From: Congeria kusceri
Lineage: Eukaryota; Mollusca; Bivalvia; Myida; Dreissenidae
Reading direction: 5' to 3'
DNA length: 64,000 nt
Assembly (NCBI GenBank): GCA_027627225.1
Contig: CM051025.1
Coordinates: forward strand, 71,150,069-71,214,068
Shown: piece by piece, positions 41,701 through 53,700 of the stretch
How the letters are laid out: the number at the start of each line of letters is the position of its first letter
Numbering within the stretch: position 1 is the stretch's first letter
The notes under the pieces: generated by a model
Told to the model about the DNA's origin: nothing
What the model saw: only the letters and a program-made list of their open reading frames with translations
Databases searched by the model: none
Program-made: the position numbers and the translations under genes

Positions 41701-44700
41701 ATACCTTGAAAATCAGTTGGGACAATTTTTGTTAGAAATAGCTATAATTTGCAATATTAAAAAAAAATGTTATGTGTACATTTTGGGTTTGTTGCTAACA
41801 TGCCTTGTACATCGCAGAAAAATGTGTTACATTTATGACTGATTCTTTTCCAGGATATCAGCAACAGTTGAAGTTCATGCACAAGGATGGGTCCTACAGC
41901 GCCTTTGGTGCTGCAGACGACAGCGGGTCCACGTGGCTCAGTGCCTTTGTCTTCAAAACCTTGAGTCAGGCTGAGAATTTCATTTACATAGAACGCAAAC
42001 AGATCCAGGCAAAGACTTGGGAATTCCTCTTGTACCAGCAGGGCGAAGATGGTTGTTTCTATGGTAACTGAATTTCTTAAAACTCAGTTTTAAGTATAAG
42101 TGTTGGTAATTTTTAAGTGTTTGTTAAAGTTTTTTTTCTAGTTTCCAGTAACAGTTTAATAATTTACTACTCTGACAATATTTTTGTTTATAAGTTCATT
42201 GTAACTATCCAAACCTCTTTACAAGCTCAAAATTTGATACAATTTTTGTCTCTAAGACATTTTCCAGATTTAACTTGTTTTGTTAACCCTACAAAATCGT
42301 TTTAACAAATTAGGATCTTGGTAACTACTAGTAATCTATGTACTAGATTTTCATCATCTTTGTCTCTTCCGTCATAGACTCTATAATTGGTAAAAATAAC
42401 ATTTTGTAAACAATAAAAATAAAATTCTCCAAAAAAGTAGATCTATTCAACCCATTTTCTAGCAATAACAATTTGTAAAAAATGCCCACTTTCTCAAAAC
42501 TGCAAAAACACAACCTGCTCACTGACATGCTTCATATCAGTGTCTGGTAAGGTGCTTGGCAGGTACACTCATGATTTTACAAAAATGTCCACTTTCTCCA
42601 AAACACAAGAACACAACCTGTACACTGTCTTGTTTCAGAGTCTGGCAAAGTGCTGGGAAAGTACATGATGGGAGGTGTGGGCGCGAACAAGCAGGGACAC
42701 AAGCAGGCGCTGACAGCATACGTGCTGGTGGCCATGTTGGAATCCTTTCAGATGATGAGGGAACGGACGCCTGTAAGTGTTCATCTATCTGTTGTGAAGG
42801 TATAATACAACTGAGGCGTGTTGTGGGAAACCAGGGCCTAATGCATGTGCGTAAAGTGTCATCCCGGATTAGCCTGTGCAGTCCGCACATGCATTAAGCC
42901 CGGTTTTCTCACGACACGCCTCAAATCTAGTTTATAAACCAGTGGACCATGGACTGAGTCCACCAAATTTTTTCTCGGTCCAGCAAAATGTTTAAGTTAA
43001 CTGGACCAACAGTCCATCAATTTAAGGTCCTTTGATCATAAAGCAAATCATAGTTAAAAAAGAAAACAATTTAATATTGTTCATCTTTCGACAGTCATTG
43101 ACAGTCTAAAACCATGATTGTTTTTAACTATTTCTGTAACAGATTGAATACAAAAGAGTGAAAGAAAACTTACAAACTATGGTCCACCTACATGTAATTG
43201 TAGTAAGGTCCAGTCTTTTTAAGCTAGCTTACCGGACCGACAGTCCACTGATTGCAAAACTTATTCGTGAAGACTGTAAGACAAAAGTGTGTTCTGTATT
43301 TCTGTGAATTTAACATCTAAGGTAGCAGTCAACAATGGAAATAATATTGTTGTATAATAATGTTGCAGGCCAGTTATTGGAAAATTATGTCAAGTAAACT
43401 TTGCTCGAGAAATTTCACCTGCAGATCACTTTTCATTGCTTACCTGATGGTTTACTATCTAAGAATGATAAGAATATTTTGCATTTCAATGTGTATTTGT
43501 AAATGTAAAATAAATGGGTATTTGTAACATTGTTAAGTATTCATTATAATACATATATTTGATCAGAATTTTGTGTTTTCCAGCCATTTGTAGCTCTGGC
43601 TATTCGCTGTATCAACGTTGACGAGCTGAATGACACGTACACTCACGCTCTAGTGGCATATGCCATGGCGCTGTACAAACCAAAGAGCAAGTTTACTGAA
43701 ATCGTTATCAACCGACTAATGGAGAAGGCAAATAAACAAGGTTATTATATATCTTACAAGAATTATGTGTCATATTTACATTCTGTTCATGACAAAGAGC
43801 AGAGTAATGTTGAATATTATTATTGACATCTAAATAGGTATTAATTAAGTAATGGTTGTTGTCGATGACGATGATGATGATGATAAATAAAGGTAATGAT
43901 GATGGTGTTGATTTCCTAGTAGAAAGTAAAATACATTTTAAAGCATTTAGTATGTTTGTTTGCTGTTGTTGCGTCAAATAATTTTTAGCTCACCTGAGCA
44001 CAACGTGCTCATGGTAAGCTTTTGTGATCACCTTTTGTCCGTCGTCTGTTGTCTGTTGTCAACATTTACCTTGTGAACACTCTAGAAGCCACATTTATTG
44101 CTTAATCTTCATGAAACTTGGTCAGAACATTTATCCCATTGTTATCTCGGACATTTTTTAAACTGGGTCATGTGGGGTCAGAAAGTAGGTCACTAGGTCA
44201 AATTGAAGAAAAAGCTTGTGAACACTCTAGAGAGGGTCAGTTTTCCTAACATGGCTATAGGAAAAGCTTGTTGTGAACACTCTAGAAGTCCGATTTTTTG
44301 CCCAATCAACATGAAACTTGCTCAGATCCTTTGTTCTTATGATATCTCAGCCAAGTTCCAAAATGGTTCCGGTCCATTGAAAAACATGGCCGCAGGGGGG
44401 TGGGGGGCAGTTTTCCTTATATGGCTATAAAAAAAGCTTGTGAACACTCTAAAAGTCACATTTTTTGCCCAATCAACATTAAACTTGCTCAGAACCTTTG
44501 ATCTTATGATATCTTGGCCAAGCTCATAAATGGTTCCGGTCTGTCAATAAACATGGCCGCCAGGGAGGGGGAAGGGGGGCAGTTTTCCTAATTGGGATAT
44601 AGAAAAAGCTTGTGAACACTCTGGAAGTCACATTTTTTGCCCAATCAACATGAAACTTGCTCAGAACATTAGTTCATATGATATCTTGGCCGAGTAAGAA

Positions 44701-47700
44701 AATGGTTCCGGTCCGTTGAAAAGCATGGCCGCCAGGTGAGGGGAGAGGGTTCAGTTTTTTCCTTATATGGCTATATTGAAAATTTTAAAAAGCTTGTGAA
44801 CACTCTAGAGGCCACATTTGTATCCCAATCATCATGAAACTTCCTCAGAACATTTGTCGCAATGATATCTCGGACAAGTTCAAACCCAGGTCACATGCGG
44901 TAAAATATTAGGTCACCAGGCCAAATTGAAAAGAACAAGCTTGCAAACAATCAAGAGGCCACATTTTTAGCCGAATCTTCATGTAACTTGCTCAGAACAG
45001 TTTAATTCCTTAGATCCTCAGGTGTGCAGTCATGTCTTGTTCATTTTGTTTTCAGCTACCAGGCACTAAACTGTGTTGCAATTTATGTAAGAAAAACAAA
45101 TCATAGACATGCGAGAAACCTGTAATCAGAATTTCGCTGTTGCAATCTATTTCACATCTTTTTTTAAAGATTCCATGATGTTCTGGAAACGCGAGTATCA
45201 GCCGGACATTTTATCAGGTCAAGGTCGCGCCGCATCAGCTGAGGTCGAGATGACCTCTTATGCTCTCCTGGCGGTTCTAACGAAAGATGAGCAGGCACCC
45301 ATCAGCAATGTCATACCCATTGTCCGTTGGTTGGCAAGCCAGAAAAACTCATATGGAGGATTTGCCTCAACTCAGGTTTTAAACATCGAATATTATAAAT
45401 ATTATATTATATAAATAACACATGGCTGAGAGGGTGATATATAGAGAATAACAGGTTACTGCCTGGTCTTGTGTAATATATCAGGTGAGGCTTAGAATAA
45501 TATAACGGCGAGGCTTGCCGAGCTGTTATTTTATTTGTGCCGAACCTGATATATTACACAAGACCAGGCAGTAACCTGTTTTTCTATTTATCATACCACA
45601 CTTTTCGTAAAATATCACCAAACGAGCTGATTTTTATATATTTAAAAACTAAGGGCGGCGCTGATTTTGCTCAGCCGACTTTTACACGTTCACGTACATG
45701 TAGTTATGGATTTCTAAAAGTTGACTGAATAATACCTTATTATTAACATTTCTTAATGATAAGTGAACTGTTTTCACTACGAATACATGCTCATTCATAA
45801 AATACTGAAACTGCGAACTGAAATGGATTGCAACGATCAATTTTATCGGAGAACACACAACGCCGAATTGTTTGGAGACGCCATTTTGGAGTTGTGTATT
45901 GAAATTGACATTTCCAAGATCGTGTCAATATGGACAGTATTTGACTATAGTGTGTTCAATTTTTGGTAATAATGTTTTTGGTTCCACATAAACTGATGCT
46001 GTGTAGTGACTTTTAGTGCATTTATTATGAATGTATTGAAATAAATTTTTATGGATGATTTATTGTGTTCCATAGATGATGTCATATCACTACCAAAGTG
46101 TGGGTTTATGTGAATATTAAAAAAATAAAGTTTTTGTGATTTATGACGATTAAAAATAATAAACTATGTACGTTCTTGGTATCAAAGTGTTTGTTTTGTT
46201 GAATCTGATATATTTTTACTGAAACTGTTGACTTTATAGTTGTTTCCGAATAATATGACGTACCTCCAAACATTGACTGATATAAACGCTACTGACCTGA
46301 TATAAAAAAATATATCAGGCACCTTTGTATCAGGCCGATATCAGCATAGCGGTATGATAAAAAATAATATCAACCCGAGAAATGTTATATCAACCGAGGC
46401 GGTAGCCGAGGTTGATATGACTTTTCAAGGGTTTATATTATTTATATCACCCTCTCAGCCATGTGTTATTTATTTTATTACACCGAGCAATCCCTATAAC
46501 ACCTTGAAATGATAAGCTTCGTGATTTTGTTTCACCATTACTTTACTGTAATGTAGACACTAATGTAGTAATAAATGCTACGTAAGCCGAGGCTTGACAT
46601 TACCATTTCACAATTACCATAGTTATCTAGTTTAAACAATGCAAAATCATCCTTCCATACTTTCCAATACTTCGCAGACATGACCTTAACCTTTTACTGG
46701 CATGACCATTGAGTGTGTACTGCTGTATTTAGATGTGTCAATTTTAAAGATGGCGTGATCGATACGAAGTTTCTCCAGCGCGTTAGATTAAATCTGTTAA
46801 AAACAAGGAGAAATACGGGCGAACGTTATAGTGTGATTCAAAAAGGAATCATATACAGTTGATTGAAAATGTTAAATGGATATTCAGATCACATAACAAA
46901 TAAATGTGTGACACATTCTGTAAACAAATTGTGCAGTGACGACACAAACCAGTTTTCAATGGACTGATGTTATTACATAGGGTTGTGTTGTGTCGTGTTT
47001 TAACACAGAAACCATGCATCGGAGATGTATAAAATTATTTTGGACGCTAATATTGAAAATTGAAAATCGGATACAGGTTTGGAAACAAAATACGAATTTA
47101 AAGATACGCTCTGACCAGGCATGGTGATTTCGAAAACACATTGCGTTTCTGGTTAGCACGGTTCACATGAAACATTGTAATAAAAAATGTTATTAAAAGC
47201 TTTCTGGATACAAAAAGGAATTGCAAATGCTTGTAGCTGGATATTAATTGTAAAATGCCGTGGATCGACGTCAGCACTTTGAAGGTAATACATGTAGTTG
47301 CATAGTCGTTTTGTTTTGAAAAACAAAAATCGCTGTTCTATTTTTAGCTCTGCGCGAGGGTGATATGACAAAATATTACCCTGGGATATAACTTTTTGTC
47401 AATGGACAAAATACACAGAGTGGTCACGTGAGGTGTAATAAAATAAATTAACATACTTCATAAGGTATTAAGAAGCAGGTGTTATGATTGTTATTAATGT
47501 ATTACCATATTATGATTTACTTTTTTTTACATGTTACATTGAAAATAAAGACAAAACCAAAAAATTAATTAACGTAAGTAATTTTATCGGTTAATAATTT
47601 GTTTGCACATATAACTAGATCATAAATTTGTTGTAATCTGTTTATGAATTCCATTGTGTAATTGGTATAACTTATGAAGTTAAACCTTCTGGTAAGCTAC

Positions 47701-50700
47701 ATTTTAACAGATAATAATCAGTACACTTGTAAAATACTTATGCAACTTTCAGACTAATTATTTATCTGAAATATGCATCCAGTTATATAATGCAGTGAAA
47801 CATATACATGACATTTTCAAATAAGATTGGACATCTGGTCCTGTATTCGCCAATCCATTCTTAAACTTAAGAATAAAGAATAGACTCAAGAAAAAATACT
47901 TGTGCGTTCGCAAAAATGTTGGATACCAATGTTGCTTATGTCATTTATAAATCATTGTAAATGAGAATGCTCATATTAGTGTTGACAGTGTGTTTTTCAC
48001 CTTTGGGGAAAAGGTGGCAGGCCCTTCAGATGGAGAATTTTACGACAAAAGGGGAATTATTTTTTTAGAAAAGCAGTTGTACATGTTTATATTCTACTTT
48101 GTTATAAAACATTAATCAATTGCTTTGCTACAAATGATAACCTTAGATTATGCACTTACTTGGTTTGCTGAAAAATTATAGGGATTGTTTACGAAAATGC
48201 CTCAATCTTAGTCAATTTTTGTCCGATTTTGGTCTTTTTTTTTCAAAATAAAGCTTACCTTCCGAGGGGAATTTTAAGGTTAATATAGGGGAAAAATATA
48301 TACTGTTTTAGCATAGGAATGGGGCCGAATTTTGGCCCCAAATTGGCCCTAAAAAAAGCGGTGGTTGGTGAATACTAAGTATAGTTCAAATTTACAGCCT
48401 TTTATGAACAGAAGTTTCAATATTCTAAAGTCTTAAGTCGAAGAATTGGTTGGTGACTACGGACACTGTTTTCATATTTTCCTTTGACTTCTTTGACATC
48501 AATTTTCATTACAATATTTTTTGCACACATTTAAACTCATACAAAAGAAATCTTTCTGTTATTTCAGGACACAGTAGTGGCTGTACAGGCGCTGTCTCTG
48601 TTCAGTCGTCGTATCTATGGGCGCGGTCTGGATGTCAAGGTCAACGTTCTTGATAGTTCAGGCTCGTTCAGGGACTTCCACGTGTTGCCTAGCAACCGAA
48701 TTGTGATGCAACGTGGGGATCTGGCACACCCTGACTCTGAGTTGAAGGTCACCGTAAAAGGTGAAGGTTGCGTAATGATGCAGGTATGGTTATGAGCGCA
48801 AACTGAAACCTGTATGTTTTAATTAAGGAATAATTATTTATTTAGAGATGTTTATCGGCTACTAAACAACGATTTGGAGTTCTGCTGCGTAGAAATTAAA
48901 CCCTGAGGGCGTTAACCAGTGTTGTTAATATACTGCATCAGAACGACAAGTCGTTGTTTATTAGCTGATAAACAACGATAATGCGAAAATTATTTCGATT
49001 CTAACATGACCTGACAACATTTTCTGCAATTACATTGCAAACTATATTTTACATTTTCTGAACTATTTGTGTGTGTTGTTTATTGGTAGTTTAACAACGG
49101 TGATTTTTTTCTTTGTCTTTTTTGCGGGTCATGTTAGAATCTTTAATATAACATTAAGAAGCAGACCCCTTTATACTTTGTCATTGTGAGTGAAACACCA
49201 ATATTGTATTATAAAGCCTTAACAAGCAGACCCCTTTATACTTTGTCATTGTGAGTGAAACACCAATATTGTATTATAAAGCATTAACAAGCAGACCCCT
49301 TTATACTTTGTCATTGTGAGTGAAACACCAATATTGTATTATAAAGCACTAACAAGCAGACCCCTTTATACTTTGTCATTGTGAGTGCAACACCAATATT
49401 GTATTATAAAGCATTAACAAGCAGACCCCTTTATACTTTGTCATTGTGAGTGAAACACCAATATTGTATTATAAAGCATTAACAAGCAGACCCCTTTATA
49501 CTTTGTCATTGTGAGTGAAACACCAATATTGTATTATAAAGCATTAACAAGCAGACCCCTTTATACTTTGTCATTGTGAGTGAAACACCAATATTGTATT
49601 ATAAAGCAGCTATAAAGAGGGATGGGTTGCATTTAACAAAATATCAAAATATTATATTTAACACGCACCAACCTACTGTTATGTTATTATATTTAAAATA
49701 ATGTGTATTTGTGTGCTAAATAGAGGGACTTATAACAAAGACATTAAATAAAAAGGAGTTTAATTTGCATTATTTTCATTGTATTAAATCTTTTTGAATA
49801 TGTTGTTTGTCAATACCTAAATTGTGTTAATGCAAACTGTTTATAGATGACATAAAAAGGGAACTGAACACAAATTACATGATTTTTTTCATGTGTGAAA
49901 TATATTTGAGGATTGTCGTGGGAAAACTGGGCTTAATGCATGTGTGTAAAGTGTCGTCCCGGATTAGCCTATGCAGTCTGCACAGGCAAAGCCAGTACGA
50001 CACATTCCGCTTTTATGGTATTTTCTCTGTCATGAAAATCGCTTTAAAACATAAATCAACTTTGGGCGGAAAGTGTCGTCCCAGATTAGCCTGTGCACTC
50101 TGCACAAGCTAATCCAGGACGACACTTTCCGCTTTTATGGTATTTTCTATTTCAAGAATGTCTCTTCTAAACAGAAATCCACACAGGCTAATCCGGGACG
50201 ATACTTTCAAACATGCATTAAGCCCGGTTTTTACACGAAACGCCACATTTTTGTCATTTGTTTCAAGTGGACCTTACGATATAACATAGAGAACAAGGTG
50301 TTGGAAGATGACAGGTTCAACTTAACAGTTAGAACCCCAGTTACCGTGGAGATTCTCAACAAAAATTGTCGAAGAAGACCAGTTAACATTTGTGCAAGGT
50401 GAGATTTTAGCTCACAGAGAAATATATTTTGTGTCAAAATTGTGAATATGAAGTTGTCTGACTGTTTTTTTGGGTACAGAGAAAGCTGTCCAGTTAGACA
50501 TATTTTAACTCCCAATCACCATTAATTATTAACTGATATTTTAGTCTACAATATATTCCTTATTAAACTGTATGCTTTGTAAATAATAAAAATTGAAACA
50601 AAACCGTTTTCATTCAAATCTGAAATATGTCTGGAAAAAAAGCTCACAATTGTTCCCATTGTAGGAAGCCACGTTCGCTCAAATATGCTATTCTTCTTGA

Positions 50701-53700
50701 TCGATCGAGGGCGATTAGGCGCAAATCTTCGTACTCGTGAATAATCAATGAGTTCCGTGTTCAAGTCGGTACAGAAAATTCAACCAATCAAAACGACGCG
50801 GTATTAAAACAGTCGCATGTAGGCGGTGTACGTGTTTATCATATTTATCGTTATTCTGCACATGGACGGTTCGAGTGGTGTGTACTCAATGACTTAGTAA
50901 CCGGTCGACTGATAATTGTTTTCCAGAATTCATTCGAGGAGTATTCAATGTTACTTAAAATTTCATTGTAATTTCATTGGTCAGAAGGTGGCTCACCAAT
51001 ATTCATGAAAACGAACTTTTGACAGGCTGTTCTCCCACAGTGTATAATGTAGTGGTTACGGAATATATATCATGGGTTTGGACAATGAATTGTTCCTTGC
51101 CAGCCTAATTTCCAATTAATTGTTAAGGCAGTAATTTTGCTCTGGCTGTCTGTCTGCTCCAATTTGTTAAAACCATTATTAATAAACAAGCTATATAACA
51201 ATGCCTCATTTTATACTTGCCTGTGGTAAACGTGTGTCGAAAACATATGAAAACATGTCCACTTCATAATTGGTTGGTAATTGTGGCAATAATTGTCCAT
51301 GTAAAAATAGGACTTGACATCTGACCATTCCCTATATGGCATATTGAAATAATTATATTGGTGTTTTGTTGTTTCTTATTGTTGCGTGGTTTAGTTGTTA
51401 TGTTAATTGAAAGCAATGCCTTTTTGTTTTCATATTTTAAATTATTTTTTCCCAACTAACCTATATGCAGCCATGCACCTAAATCTTACATAAGGCCACA
51501 ACCATAGGTCAGTCATGTACCAATCTTACATAAGGCCACAACCATAGGTCAGTCATGTACCAATCTTACATAAGGCCACACCCATAGGTCAGTCATGTAC
51601 CAATCTTACATAAGGCCACAACCATAGGTCAGTCATGTACCAATCTTACATAAGGCCACAACCATAGGTCAGTCATGTACCAATCTTACATAAGGCCACA
51701 ACCATAGGTCAGTCATGTACCAATCTTACATAAGGCCACAACCATAGGTCAGTCATGTACCAATCTTACATAAGGCCACAACCATAGGTCAGTCATGTAC
51801 CAATCTTACATAAGGCCACAACCATAGGTCAGCCATGTACCAATCTTACATAAGGCCACAACCATAGGTCAGTCATGTACCAATATCTTACATAAGGCCA
51901 CACCCATAGGTCAGTCATGTACCAATATCTTACATAAGGCCACACCCATAGGTCAGTCATGTACCAATCTTACATAAGGCCACAACCATAGGTCAGTCAT
52001 GTACCAATCTGACATAAGGCCACACCCATAGGTCAGTCATGTACCAATCTTACATAAGGCCACAACCATAGGTCAGTCATGTACCAATATCTTACATAAG
52101 GCCACAACCATAGGTCAGTCATGTACCAATCTTACATAAGGCCACAACCATATGTCAGTCATGTACCAATCTTACATAAGGCCACACCCATAGGTCAGTC
52201 ATGTACCAATCTTACATAAGGCCACAACCATAGGTCAGTCATGTACCAATCTTACATAAGGCCACAACCATAGGTCAGTCATGTACCAATCTTACATAAG
52301 GCCACAACCATAGGTCAGTCATGTACCAATCTTACATAAGGCCACAACCATAGGTCAGTCATGAACCAATCTTACATAAGGCCACAACCATAGGTCAGTC
52401 ATGTACCAATCTTACATAAGGCCACAACCATAGGTCAGTCATGTACCAATCTTACATAAGGCCACAACCATAGGTCAGTCATGTACCAATCTTACATAAG
52501 GCCACAACCATAGGTCAGTCATGTACCAATCTTACATAAGGCCACAACCATAGGTCAGTCATGTACCAATCTTACATAAGGCCACAACCATAGGTCAGTC
52601 ATGTACCAATCTTACATAAGGCCACAACCATAGGTCAGTCATGTACCAATCTTACATAAGGCCACAACCATAGGTCAGTCATGTACCAATCTTACATAAG
52701 GCCACACCCATAGGTCAGTCATGTACCAATCTTACATAAGGCCACAACCATAGGTCAGTCATGTACCACCAATCTTACATAAGGCCACACCCATAGGTCA
52801 GTCATGTACCAATCTTACATAAGGCCACAACCATAGGTCAGTCATGTACCAATCACATGTTTATGCACATGCTTGACAACGTGCAAAGACTTACATAAAC
52901 AATTCTCAGACATTGGTAACATGTGACATCGATCAAAGATGTGAACATTATCTTATAGGAGCTAATTACGGTCGGAACTTTGTATTAACAGCTTCCTCCT
53001 TCTGTCAACTTGTGAGAGGAGTTGGGCGAAGTTCATACCAAGGGTGTGATCCGTACATGTTAAATAGAATGACATCAGTGTCCGCAAATGTTGTCTGGCT
53101 TTGGAGATGTAAATACATGTAGGCAACATAAGTTGTCATATCGAGTTGCATCATACTAAACACATGTTTGTTAAATATCTGCACCCCTCACCCCCCCCCA
53201 AACCCCCCCCAAAACAACAGCAAACTGACCTGTCCGGTATGGTGACTACCAACCAAACTCACATGCGCCAAGTGGGGAGCGAACCCAGGCAGCCGAGGTG
53301 AGAAGTGAGTGTACCAAGCACTTCGCTAGCCGGACAGCCTTACATGAGGGGATTAGGACACACAGCTTGGTGTCACAAATTATGCTGTCCACTTCCATGA
53401 GAATGGATCTTATAAACTTAGCAATACTCATACATGCACACACGAGGAAATCAGGCCACTTCCATGAGAATGAACCTTATAAATTTGCAGGAACTTAGTT
53501 TAATGTTCCCAACACATCTACCTACTTGAAAATACTGAATCAATTCAAAACAAATACACAATTCTTTAAAAAACAAGAAAAAAAGCATTGGATTTCATGA
53601 TTTCTGGCCAGTGAATTCAATACCTTCAATTCTTGGGCTGTTCACATAATTAATTTTTAAATTCTTCTTTCGCTGACGTAATGCGTATCATAATGGGGTG

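Noticed and set aside
51471..52853. Regular array that superficially resembles a CRISPR
   Set aside because: There are no unique spacers. The whole 40-bp unit repeats, and the context is a eukaryotic intron.
53218..53336. Possible tRNA gene on the minus strand
   Set aside because: The B box is good, but the cloverleaf is imperfect and the sequence continues into a SINE-type body; the other B-box hits are weaker.
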